A stretch of DNA of 64,000 bases, taken from positions 62,001 to 126,000 of the forward strand of contig MEPB01000068.1 in assembly GCA_001769385.1 (NCBI GenBank). Direction: 5' to 3'. How positions within the stretch are numbered: position 1 is the first letter of the stretch; the number at the start of each line of letters is the position of its first letter. The translations under genes and the position numbers were made by a program. The notes under the pieces are model-generated. The model did not search any database. It saw only the letters and a program-made list of their open reading frames with translations, and had not been told where the DNA came from. This document shows positions 54,596 through 62,686 of this stretch, piece after piece. Source of the stretch: Bacteroidetes bacterium RIFCSPLOWO2_12_FULL_35_15. GTDB lineage: Bacteria; Bacteroidota; Bacteroidia; 2-12-FULL-35-15.

Positions 54596-55693
54596 ATGAA
54601 AGCAGTTAACATATTTTTATTTCTTACCGTTTCCTTTTTTTCTTGCGACAAAAAACCGAAAGAGAAACCAAATGAAATTGGTACTCAAGAAAACAATACT
54701 ATTATAGAGCTTTCAGCCCGTGAGCAAGGTTTAGTCAATCTTAATATTGAAACCGTAAGAAATAAAACTATTTTTGAAACAACAACCTTGCTTGGAAAAG
54801 CTACCGTTGATGAAAACAAAATCAGTATTATCAGTTCACGAATAAAAGGAAGAGTAGAAAGTCTGTTTGTCCGTACTACCGGAGAAGAAATAAAAAACGG
54901 AGAAGCATTGTATTCCATATACAGTGAAGAATTGTTAACTGATCAAAATGAATATCTTCTTGCCATTAAACAACGACCAGAATTTTCATCCGAAAAAAAT
55001 ATGGTAAATAAATTAACCGAGGCATCAAAAAAAAAATTACTTCTATGGGGTATGGGTGAAAACCAAATAAATAAACTTGAACAATCAAAATCACCATCTC
55101 CTTCAATTACTTTTTATAGTGATGTCAGTGGTTATTTAGCGGAACTGAATATTAGTGAAGGCGAGTATGTTGATATTGGAACAGCGCTTTTAAAAATTGC
55201 TCAAGCAAGTTCTGTTTGGGTGGAAGCACAGGCTTTTCCCAATGAAATTAACTATCTCTATCAAAACCCTGAAACCAATATTGAGTTTGAAGCATTGCCG
55301 AATGAAGTTTTCAAAGGTCGGATTGTTTTTAATTCTCCGGCATTTGAACAAAACTCTAAAATCAATTTTGTACGAATTGAGATCCAAAATATAAACAGAA
55401 CAATAAAGCCGGGAATGATGGCTTCAGTTGTCTTGAAAACAGATGCGAAAAAAACAGTAGTTATTCCTAAATCATCCATCACGCTTGGTGAAATGCCAAC
55501 CGTTTGGATTGAAAAAGAAAAAGGCAAATATGAAATGAGACGAATTCATACAGGGATCCAAACAAAAAATGAAATTGAAGTAATACATGGAATTGCTGAA
55601 GGTGAAAAAATTGTAACATCAGGGACGTATCTCATTAATAGTGCCTATATATTAACGAATGGAGCAAACTCAATGGAAGGAATGAAAATGTAA
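54596..55693 (+). CDS. Second RND periplasmic adaptor lipoprotein
   Basis: A 365-residue HlyD/CusB-type adaptor with lipobox Cys17 ('VSFFSCDKK'). Segments 'SSRIKGRVESLFVRTTGEEI', 'YSEELLTDQNEYLLAIKQRP' and 'FYSDVSGYLAELNISEGEYV' show the same domain order as the preceding gene but it lacks the His/Met-rich strip, so the two may have different roles (metal capture versus structural), or they alternate in a hexamer. Two adaptors per pump is common in Bacteroidetes heavy-metal operons. It starts 1 base after cusB. Confidence 0.87.
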   Translation: MKAVNIFLFLTVSFFSCDKKPKEKPNEIGTQENNTIIELSAREQGLVNLNIETVRNKTIFETTTLLGKATVDENKISIISSRIKGRVESLFVRTTGEEIKNGEALYSIYSEELLTDQNEYLLAIKQRPEFSSEKNMVNKLTEASKKKLLLWGMGENQINKLEQSKSPSPSITFYSDVSGYLAELNISEGEYVDIGTALLKIAQASSVWVEAQAFPNEINYLYQNPETNIEFEALPNEVFKGRIVFNSPAFEQNSKINFVRIEIQNINRTIKPGMMASVVLKTDAKKTVVIPKSSITLGEMPTVWIEKEKGKYEMRRIHTGIQTKNEIEVIHGIAEGEKIVTSGTYLINSAYILTNGANSMEGMKM

Positions 55694-55698
55694 ATCCT

Positions 55699-56544
55699 AT
55701 GGAAAATTTTATAATTACAAAGGCATCCGGAGAAAAAGTCACATACTCATCTCAAAAACTTCGCAAATCGCTGGAGCGTTCGGGTGCAAATACAGAAACA
55801 ATAAGTGCAATCATAAAAGAAGTTGAAAGTCGGCTTTATAACGGAATAACTTCGAAAAAAATTTATCGCATCGCATTCGAACTATTAAAAAAATATTCCA
55901 AGCCGGTTGCAGCAAAGTATAAACTGAAGCAGGCAATTATGGAACTGGGTCCTTCGGGTTATCCCTTTGAAAAATTTATTGCTGAAATCATGAAATATCA
56001 AGGCTTTCAAATTAAGGTCGGGAAAATTGTAAGCGGTAGTTGCGTAAATCACGAGATAGATGTAATAGCCGAAAAAGATGAAAAACATTTTATGGTGGAA
56101 TGTAAATACCACAACAGAAGGGGGACAATCTGTGACGTAAAAATTCCGCTATACATACAAGCTCGATTTAAAGATGTGGAACAAGAATGGAAAAATCTAC
56201 CGGGGCATGGAACAAAATTTCATCAAGGTTGGGTGGTCACCAATACACGGTTTTCGGATGATGCAATTCAATATGGAACCTGCGCGGGGCTTCACCTTGT
56301 CGGCTGGGATTTTCCAAAGCAGGGAAGTTTGAAAGAACAAATTGATGTTTCAGGTCTCTATCCAATAACTTGTCTCAACACTTTAACCTTAGGAGATAAA
56401 CAACAACTGCTTGATCATAAAATTGTTTTGTGCAAAGAGATTTGTGATAACCCAAACCTGCTTTCTGAAAATGGCATTAATGCTAAACGAATAGGTCCCA
56501 TTTTAAAAGAAGCGCAACTATTATGTGAAGGAGGAAAATTATGA
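55699..56544 (+). CDS. ATP-cone / Mrr-like nuclease fusion protein
   Basis: A 281-residue cytoplasmic protein. Residues 1-85 are an ATP-cone ('ITKASGEKVTYSSQKLRKSL' ... 'AAKYKLKQAIMELGP'), the nucleotide-sensing domain of ribonucleotide reductases and NrdR. Residues ~88-180 are a restriction-endonuclease-like fold: helix 'YPFEKFIAEIMKYQGFQIKV' followed by 'CVNHEIDVIAEKDEKHFMVE' and 'CKYH', giving the PD-(D/E)xK site D121, E134, K136. The last 100 residues are unassigned and carry several Cys. It lies 5 bases after the second adaptor and overlaps a small ORF by ATGA, inside the copper operon. Copper-responsive nucleic-acid cleavage is only a guess; domain calls are fairly firm. Confidence 0.83.
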   Translation: MENFIITKASGEKVTYSSQKLRKSLERSGANTETISAIIKEVESRLYNGITSKKIYRIAFELLKKYSKPVAAKYKLKQAIMELGPSGYPFEKFIAEIMKYQGFQIKVGKIVSGSCVNHEIDVIAEKDEKHFMVECKYHNRRGTICDVKIPLYIQARFKDVEQEWKNLPGHGTKFHQGWVVTNTRFSDDAIQYGTCAGLHLVGWDFPKQGSLKEQIDVSGLYPITCLNTLTLGDKQQLLDHKIVLCKEICDNPNLLSENGINAKRIGPILKEAQLLCEGGKL

Positions 56545-56666
56545 ATTTAATTATATTCCCAATCGAAAATCCTCATACACTTCACAAAAATGAATTTTGT
56601 GAAAGACTTGCTGTTATTAACAAGATGCTTCATTCCATTCATCATGACAAAACAACAAACACATAA
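56541..56666 (+). CDS. 41-residue His-rich ORF coupled to the nuclease gene
   Basis: The ATG overlaps the nuclease stop (ATGA) and is preceded by GGAGG at 6-7 bases, an unusually good ribosome-binding site for this genome. The peptide contains six His and one Cys ('ENPHTLHKNEFC', 'KMLHSIHHDK'), possible metal ligands. I recognise no family. It may be a real small protein or only a coupled leader. Confidence 0.4.
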   Translation: MNLIIFPIENPHTLHKNEFCERLAVINKMLHSIHHDKTTNT

Positions 56667-56742
56667 TTTCATAAATCTGTTTGTTGATGTTTTCGAGGCA
56701 TTATTAATCGAACTCAGGTTAAAAAGAATTTTGAAAAAATAA
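56644..56742 (+). CDS. 32-residue ORF before copB
   Basis: MTKQQTHNFINLFVDVFEAL plus a basic tail ending 'RLKRILKK' overlaps the previous small ORF by 23 bases and ends 11 bases before the ATPase ATG. It could form one amphipathic helix. There is no ribosome-binding site; support is only position. Confidence 0.2.
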   Translation: MTKQQTHNFINLFVDVFEALLIELRLKRILKK

Positions 56743-56753
56743 AAAACAGTATA

Positions 56754-58805
56754 ATGGAACACGTATCACACAATCAGAACGAAATGGATCATACTAAAAT
56801 GGATCATACATCCCACAGCAATCCTCCAATGGGGCACACAGGACATGATCATCACAAAATGATGGTTGATGATTTCAAAAAAAGATTTTATGTAACATTA
56901 ATTATTACTATTCCGGTGATGTTGCTTTCACCAATGATTCAGAAATGGTTTCATTTTAATTTTTCATTCGCAGGCTCCACCTATTTTCTCCTTGCACTTT
57001 CAACAATAATTTTCTTTTACGGTGGCTTACCATTTTTAAAAGGATTGATGGATGAATTAAAACAAAAAGCATTAGGTATGATGACTTTGATCGCTGTTGC
57101 CATTACAGCCTCATACACATACAGCGTTGCAACTGTTTTTGGTTTGCAGGGCATGGATTTTTTCTGGGAACTCTGCACACTCATTTTAATAATGTTATTA
57201 GGACATTGGATTGAAATGAAATCTGTAGCCGGTGCTTCACGCGAATTAGAATTATTGGTTCAGCTCATGCCATCCAAAGCACACATGCTAATGGGAGATA
57301 TAATGCACGAAGTAAAAACAGATTCACTCAAAGAAGGGGATTTGATTTTGATAAAGCCGGGAGAAAATGTTGCAGCTGACGGAATTATTTCAGAAGGAGA
57401 GAGTTATTTGAATGAATCCATGCTAACAGGTGAATCTGTTCCCGTAAAAAAACAAAAAGGAGAAAAAGTAATTGCCGGTTCGATTAACGGAAACGGTTCC
57501 CTGAAAGTAAAAGTAAGTCATGCTTCAAAAGATTCCTACTTATCAAGAGTGATCAAATTGGTGGACGATGCACAAAAAACAAAATCAAAAACTCAATTAC
57601 TTGCAGATAAAGCAGCGCGTATCCTTACCATCGTTGCATTGCTTGCCGGTTTTTCAACCTTCTTTTTTTGGTCGGTGATTGCAGATGAACCCTTGGTATT
57701 TGCGTTGGAAAGAATGGTAACGGTGATTGTGATTTGCTGTCCTCATGCATTAGGATTAGCTGTTCCTTTGGTTGTTTCTATTTCAACATCCCTCTCAGCA
57801 AAAAATGGTTTGCTTATTAAAAACAGAACAGCATTTGAGAATGCCAGAAAAATAACGACCATCATTTTTGATAAAACAGGAACACTGACTTTTGGAAAAT
57901 TTGAAGTCGTACGCATAGTTCCCATTTCCTTTGGAGATGGGGGAGGAGTGAAGTCAGATGAAAAAGAATTAATTTATCTCGCGGCAGCATTAGAACAAAA
58001 TTCCGAACATCCGATTGCAACAGGAATCATTGTAAAAGCAAAAGAGTTGGCAGTTAAAATTCCAACAGTAAATAATTTTAATGCCATTACCGGAAAAGGA
58101 ATAGAAGCTGAATTAGAAGGGAAAAATGTTAAAGTGGTAAGTCCGGGTTATCTGAAAGAAAATAAAATTGCATTGCCCGAAAATTATTCAAGCACCAAGG
58201 CAGAAACAATTGTGTTTATTATTCTAAATAATCAACTGACAGGATATATTGCCCTTGCGGATAAAATTCGTCCTGAAGCTTATGATGCAATTAATATACT
58301 TCATGAAAATGGAATCAAATCAATATTGCTCACCGGTGATAACCAAACAGTAGCAAAAAGTGTAAGTGAGGCATTAAAGATGGATGGATTCTTTGCTGAA
58401 GTATTACCCCATCAGAAATTAGAAAAAATAAAAGAGTTGCAGGGCAAAGGAGAATTTGTGGCCATGGCTGGTGATGGAGTGAACGATGCACCGGCATTAG
58501 CACAAGCAGATATTGGAATTGCAGTAGGAAGCGGAAGTGATATTGCAGCTGAAACAGCAGGAATTATTTTAGTGAACAGTAATCCTAAAGACATTACAAG
58601 TTTGATATTATTTGGCAAGGCAACCTACAAAAAAATGATCCAGAATTTAATTTGGGCAACCGGATACAATGTAATTGCATTACCATTAGCAGCAGGAGTT
58701 CTTTACAAATGGAACATCATGCTAAGTCCTGCAGCAGGAGCAGTGCTTATGAGTTTAAGCACTGTTATTGTTGCAATCAATGCGAAATTCCTTAACCTGA
58801 AATAG
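56754..58805 (+). CDS. copB: CopB-type (P1B-3, CPH) copper/silver P-type ATPase
   Basis: A 683-residue P1B ATPase. The N-terminal tail (residues 1-36) is His/Met-rich ('MDHTKMDHTSHSNPPMGHTG') instead of a CxxC heavy-metal domain. The actuator has 'STLTGES'-type 'ESMLTGESVPVKK'; the membrane site is 'VIVICCPHALGLAVPLV', a CPH motif that marks the CopB group (Cu(II)/Ag(I)) rather than CopA (CPC). Phosphorylation is at the Asp in 'FDKTGTLTFG', with hinge 'MAGDGVNDAPAL'. It is the last gene of the operon. It exports copper or silver from the cytoplasm to the periplasm, feeding the Cus-like system. Typing by motif is strong. Confidence 0.92.
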   Translation: MEHVSHNQNEMDHTKMDHTSHSNPPMGHTGHDHHKMMVDDFKKRFYVTLIITIPVMLLSPMIQKWFHFNFSFAGSTYFLLALSTIIFFYGGLPFLKGLMDELKQKALGMMTLIAVAITASYTYSVATVFGLQGMDFFWELCTLILIMLLGHWIEMKSVAGASRELELLVQLMPSKAHMLMGDIMHEVKTDSLKEGDLILIKPGENVAADGIISEGESYLNESMLTGESVPVKKQKGEKVIAGSINGNGSLKVKVSHASKDSYLSRVIKLVDDAQKTKSKTQLLADKAARILTIVALLAGFSTFFFWSVIADEPLVFALERMVTVIVICCPHALGLAVPLVVSISTSLSAKNGLLIKNRTAFENARKITTIIFDKTGTLTFGKFEVVRIVPISFGDGGGVKSDEKELIYLAAALEQNSEHPIATGIIVKAKELAVKIPTVNNFNAITGKGIEAELEGKNVKVVSPGYLKENKIALPENYSSTKAETIVFIILNNQLTGYIALADKIRPEAYDAINILHENGIKSILLTGDNQTVAKSVSEALKMDGFFAEVLPHQKLEKIKELQGKGEFVAMAGDGVNDAPALAQADIGIAVGSGSDIAAETAGIILVNSNPKDITSLILFGKATYKKMIQNLIWATGYNVIALPLAAGVLYKWNIMLSPAAGAVLMSLSTVIVAINAKFLNLK

Positions 58806-58847
58806 ATTTTTCACACATTTTATTTTAAATCTTTTTTATTTTACAAA

Positions 58848-60116
58848 CTAGTGATCATTTAATGGTAATCCTCTTCTTTGAAACTCTGTCCAGTTAAGGT
58901 ATTCAGCACCTTTGCGTTGTTCCACCATGGTAATGCAATCATTAACCGGACAAACAATTTTACATAAATTACAACCAACACATTCTTCTTCTTTTATCTT
59001 ATAAGTATTGTAAGGGTTGCCTTGTTCAATTGAAATCGCTTGGTGGGAAGTATCTTCACATGCGATGTAACACAAACCGCAATGAATACACTTTTCATTA
59101 TTTATATTTGCGACAATGTGAAAATTGATGTCCAGCTCTTCCCATTTGGATATTTTAGGAACTGATAAGCCAATAAAATCTTCAAGGTTTTTATATCCTT
59201 TTTCATCCATCCAATTATTTAATCCATCACACATATCCCTTATAATATTGAATCCGCTGATCATTACAGCGGTGCATACCTGAACATTACTTGCACCAAG
59301 CAACATAAATTCTGCTGCGTCTTTCCAGGTTGAAATGCCACCGATCCCAGAAATAGGGGTATTACGGGTTTTCTCATCCTGCGCAAGTGTTGTTAAAAAT
59401 TTTAACGCTATTGGTTTCACTGCTGGTCCGCAATATCCGCCAAAAGCTGATTGCCCACCAACGTTCGGACTTGGCACCAGTGTATCCAGATCAATTCCTG
59501 TAACAGATTGTATGGTGTTGATAAGAGAAAGCCCATTTGAGCCTGCTTCTATAACTGCTCTTCCTATTGGAACAACGGAGTGTACATTGGGGGTAAGTTT
59601 TGTGATAACAGGAATAGTTGCAACTTCCATCACCCATTCAACAACCATTTTTGCAATTTCTGGATCCTGGCCAACTGCCGCACCCATTCCTCTTTCAACC
59701 ATCCCATGCGGGCAGCCGAAGTTTAATTCTAATCCATGAGCCCCGGTATCCTGAGCTTTTTTAACCATTTCATGCCAGCTCTTTTTGTCATTATCAGCCA
59801 TCAGTGAAATAATCATTGCCCTGTCAGGAAATAATTTTAATACTTCTTTTATTTCTTTTAAATTTATTTCTAATGGTCGGTCAGAAATAAGTTCAATATT
59901 GTTAAATCCAACTACTTTTTTTCCGTTATAATTTAAAGAAGAGTATCTGGATGACACATTTTTAACCTGTGAACCAAGTGTTTTCCATACCACTCCGCCC
60001 CAACCGGCTTCAAATGCACGTATAACATTAATTTTTTTATCAGTTGGTGGAGCAGACGCTAACCAAAAAGGATTGGGTGATTTTATGCCTAAAAAATTGG
60101 ATTGTAAGTTTGCCAT
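58848..60116 (-). CDS. preA: NAD-dependent dihydropyrimidine dehydrogenase subunit PreA
   Basis: A 422-residue protein. Residues ~1-330 form a dihydroorotate-dehydrogenase-like FMN barrel ('NFLGIKSPNPFWLASAPPTD', 'GLELNFGCPHGMVERGMGAA', 'ISGIGGISTWKDAAEFMLLG'). The C-terminus has two 4Fe-4S clusters: 'CIHCGLCYIACEDTSHQAI' and 'CVGCNLCKIVCPVNDC'. This is the catalytic PreA subunit that reduces uracil/thymine to the dihydro form. It ends the - strand pyrimidine catabolism set with preT, a ureidopropionase and a dihydropyrimidinase upstream. Length agrees with E. coli PreA (411). Confidence 0.93.
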   Translation of the reverse strand: MANLQSNFLGIKSPNPFWLASAPPTDKKINVIRAFEAGWGGVVWKTLGSQVKNVSSRYSSLNYNGKKVVGFNNIELISDRPLEINLKEIKEVLKLFPDRAMIISLMADNDKKSWHEMVKKAQDTGAHGLELNFGCPHGMVERGMGAAVGQDPEIAKMVVEWVMEVATIPVITKLTPNVHSVVPIGRAVIEAGSNGLSLINTIQSVTGIDLDTLVPSPNVGGQSAFGGYCGPAVKPIALKFLTTLAQDEKTRNTPISGIGGISTWKDAAEFMLLGASNVQVCTAVMISGFNIIRDMCDGLNNWMDEKGYKNLEDFIGLSVPKISKWEELDINFHIVANINNEKCIHCGLCYIACEDTSHQAISIEQGNPYNTYKIKEEECVGCNLCKIVCPVNDCITMVEQRKGAEYLNWTEFQRRGLPLNDH

Positions 60117-60131
60117 GATTTTTTAATTTAC

Positions 60132-60174
60132 CTCACCCTTCATCCCTCTCCGAAGGAGAGGGATGAAGGGTGAG
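60132..60174. repeat. R3 symmetric hairpin between preT and preA
   Basis: A perfect 20-base inverted repeat (60132-60151 with 60155-60174) around the loop GAA: the R3 core with R3 tails on both sides ('CTCACCCTTCAT' and 'ATGAAGGGTGAG'). It lies 15 bases upstream of the preA ATG on the - strand, so in an mRNA it would form a very stable stem between preT and preA that could attenuate or stabilise the transcript. Confidence 0.85.
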
Positions 60175-60223
60175 TTGGTGAAAAATAATCTTTTTTGTTA
60201 ATGTCATTTATCTTTGAGTCCAG

Positions 60224-60260
60224 CCTCCTCTCCTTTGGAGAGGAGATTAAGAGGTGAGGT
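60224..60260 (+). repeat. R3 hairpin repeat containing the preT stop codon
   Basis: CTCCTCTCC-TTT-GGAGAGGAG (60225-60245) plus tail 'ATTAAGAGGTGAGGT'. On the - strand the tail supplies the last codons (L-T-S) and the TAA stop (60249-60247) of preT. Confidence 0.8.
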
Positions 60261-61587
60261 ATTCTAAAATCCCTTTTGCTCCGTCTTTTCCGGCCTGAAC
60301 AGCATCTACAACTTCTTTGCCTCCATTTACCGCATCGCCACCGGCAAAAACGCCTTTAAGGGTTGTTTCAGATTTTTTGTTTATTGAAATTTTTCCACTT
60401 TTATTTTCAAGCGATGATTTGCTTACAAGTTCTTCAAACGGGATCTGACCTGCTGCTTTTATTACCATATCTACATCAATAGTAAATGTTTCACCAGTAT
60501 CAACCGGAGCTCTTCGTCCAGAAGCATCGGGCTCCCCCAGTTTCATTTTGCTGCAAACTAATTTTTTTACTTTCCCATTTTCTCCTATTATTTCTTTCGG
60601 ATTTGCAAGCCAAACGATGGAACAACCATCAAGTTTTGCAAGATCCAATTCAACATCAGTACATGGTTTTTCATTTTCTGTTCTTCGGTAAATCATAGTT
60701 ACTTCTTTTGCACCAAGCCTTTTGGATTGTGTGGCAGCATCTATCGCGGTCATTCCCATTCCAATCACAGCAACTTTATCACCTACAGGAGTTTTTGAAA
60801 AATCAGTTGTGCGAAGGTTATAAATAAATGAAATCGCATCTTCAACACCTTCCAGTTCTTCACCCGGAATATCCAATCTGCGTGCTATTCCAACACCGAT
60901 TCCTAAAAACACAGCATCGTATTTTTGTTGCAGTTCAGGAAGTGTAATATCGGTGCCAAGTGCTTTTTTATAGTGAATATCAATGCCGCCTACCGAAAGA
61001 ATATAATCCACTTCATTTTTACAAAACTCAGGAGTAACCTTGTAGGCAGCCACTCCATAAGTCATGAGTCCTCCACCTTTTTCTTCTTTTTCGAAAATGG
61101 TAACATCAACTCCCTGAAGTGATAATGCATGTGCACAAGCCAATCCCGCAGGACCGGCTCCAACTACTGCTACTTTTTTTCCAATAGAAGGCTTACGATT
61201 AAATAATTTCCATTTTCCTGCAATTGCTTTTTCGGTTGAATAACGTTGAAGCTTAGCAATGGATATTGGTTTTTCCTGAAGCAAATTATAAACACAAGCG
61301 CCTTCGCAAAGTTTTTCTACCGGACAAACTTTTGAGCAAGCGCCACCCATAATGTTGGAAGAAAAAATTGTTTTTGCTGATCCTTTAATATTTCCGGAAG
61401 AAATTTGCTTGATAAACAAAGGAACGTCAATGCTTGTTGGACACAATTTTGTGCAAGGTGCATCATAGCAGGAAAGACATCTGTTAGCTTCAATCACAGC
61501 TCCTTCAATATGTTCAAAGGGAGGGTGAATATCTGAAAAATTATTTTCAAATTCTTGTGGAGACAAACGATTATTTTGAATGGACAT
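60247..61587 (-). CDS. preT: NAD-dependent dihydropyrimidine dehydrogenase subunit PreT
   Basis: A 446-residue glutamate-synthase-small-subunit-like protein. The N-terminal Fe-S region has 'CLSCYDAPCTKLCPTSIDVP' and 'CSKVCPVEKLCEGACVY'; the FAD site is 'VAVVGAGPAGLACAHAL'; the NAD(P) site is 'VAVIGMGMTAIDAATQSKRL'; the C-terminal 'GVFAGGDAVNGGKEVVDAVQ' closes the FAD domain. This is PreT, which passes electrons from NADH to PreA. Its last three codons and stop lie in an R3 repeat, so the C-terminus may have been remodelled by repeat insertion. Gap to preA is 130 bases, filled by two R3 copies. Confidence 0.92.
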   Translation of the reverse strand: MSIQNNRLSPQEFENNFSDIHPPFEHIEGAVIEANRCLSCYDAPCTKLCPTSIDVPLFIKQISSGNIKGSAKTIFSSNIMGGACSKVCPVEKLCEGACVYNLLQEKPISIAKLQRYSTEKAIAGKWKLFNRKPSIGKKVAVVGAGPAGLACAHALSLQGVDVTIFEKEEKGGGLMTYGVAAYKVTPEFCKNEVDYILSVGGIDIHYKKALGTDITLPELQQKYDAVFLGIGVGIARRLDIPGEELEGVEDAISFIYNLRTTDFSKTPVGDKVAVIGMGMTAIDAATQSKRLGAKEVTMIYRRTENEKPCTDVELDLAKLDGCSIVWLANPKEIIGENGKVKKLVCSKMKLGEPDASGRRAPVDTGETFTIDVDMVIKAAGQIPFEELVSKSSLENKSGKISINKKSETTLKGVFAGGDAVNGGKEVVDAVQAGKDGAKGILEYLTS

Positions 61588-61675
61588 TATTAGATATTAG
61601 TTATTGGTTATTAAGTTATCAGTTATTGGGGCATTAACTTTAATTACAGATTAAATTTTAGTGCTTCACCAATCG

Positions 61676-61710
61676 CCCCTCTCTTATGGAGAGGGATTAA
61701 GGAGTGAGGT
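61676..61710 (+). repeat. R3 hairpin repeat after the ureidopropionase gene
   Basis: CCCTCTC-TTATG-GAGAGGG core with tail 'ATTAAGGAGTGAGGTG', beginning 6 bases after the - strand stop at 61716 when read on that strand. It may act as a terminator or mRNA 3' stabiliser between the ureidopropionase gene and preT. Confidence 0.75.
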
Positions 61711-61715
61711 GTTTT

Positions 61716-62582
61716 TTATAGTTCAGTAATTTTTCCATAAGTTTCAGGTCTTCTGTCTCTGAAAAATTGCCAGGTTGATCTTACTTCATCAATCATGTCG
61801 AGATCAAAATCTGCAATTAACAGTTCATCATTATCTTCAGAAGCACAGGCAAATATTTGTCCGCGTGGATCAACAAAATAAGAACTACCATAAAATCTGC
61901 CAAGGTTCCATGGCTTTTCAATTCCAACTCTATTGATACATCCCATAAAATATCCGTTAGCAGCAGCATGTGCAGGTTGTTCTAGTTTCCACAGATACTG
62001 AGATAAACCGGCAACAGTAGCAGATGGATTATAAACTATTTCAGCACCATTTAATCCCAAACATCTTGCGCCATCAGGAAAATGTCTGTCGTAGCAAATA
62101 TAAACCCCTATTTTAGCATACTTTGTCTGAAACACCGGGTAACCAAGGTTTCCAGGTTTGAAGAAAAATTTCTCCCAAAATCCGGTTGTTTGAGGAATAT
62201 GATTTTTTCTGTATTTCCCAAGATACGTTCCATCAGCATCAATCACTGCGGCAGTATTATATAAAACGCCTGCTTGTTCCTTTTCATAAATAGGAACAAT
62301 AATTACCATATTGTATTTTTTTGCATAGGTCGCCATCAATTCTGTGGTTGGCCCGGGTACTGATTCTGCTGATTCATACCATTTTTTATCTTGTCCCGGA
62401 CAGAAATAAGGGGTGTTAAATATTTCCTGAAGGCATAAGATCTGAACTCCTTTTTTTCCTGCTTCTTCAATATATGGAATATGTTTTTGCACCATTGCAT
62501 TACAAATTTCCTGGATACTTCCTTCTCCTTCTGTTAGCGGCAGACTCATTTGTATAAGTCCTGATTTAATAATTCTTGACAT
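61716..62582 (-). CDS. Beta-ureidopropionase / nitrilase-superfamily amidohydrolase
   Basis: A 288-residue C-N hydrolase. The catalytic triad is visible: Glu in 'QILCLQEIFNTPYFC', Lys in 'LGKYRKNHIPQTTGFWEK' and Cys in 'IGVYICYDRHFPDGARC'. 'FFKPGNLGYPVFQTKYAKIG' and 'GRFYGSSYFVDPRGQIFA' match the N-carbamoyl-beta-alanine amidohydrolase branch. It converts N-carbamoyl-beta-alanine to beta-alanine, CO2 and ammonia, the last step of reductive pyrimidine breakdown. Position between the dihydropyrimidinase and preT supports that substrate over putrescine-type carbamoyl amides. Confidence 0.87.
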   Translation of the reverse strand: MSRIIKSGLIQMSLPLTEGEGSIQEICNAMVQKHIPYIEEAGKKGVQILCLQEIFNTPYFCPGQDKKWYESAESVPGPTTELMATYAKKYNMVIIVPIYEKEQAGVLYNTAAVIDADGTYLGKYRKNHIPQTTGFWEKFFFKPGNLGYPVFQTKYAKIGVYICYDRHFPDGARCLGLNGAEIVYNPSATVAGLSQYLWKLEQPAHAAANGYFMGCINRVGIEKPWNLGRFYGSSYFVDPRGQIFACASEDNDELLIADFDLDMIDEVRSTWQFFRDRRPETYGKITEL

Positions 62583-62686
62583 AGGTATTTAGTTTAGAGT
62601 TAATAATAGTTTGAACGCTGTTGATGCTGTTTTTTTATGGTTTAAATGATTTCTATTGTGTTTGATATTAAATTATATGCGTTCCA

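Noticed and set aside
59335-59739. A 134-codon + strand ORF
   Set aside because: Antisense to preA; preA has all its motifs.
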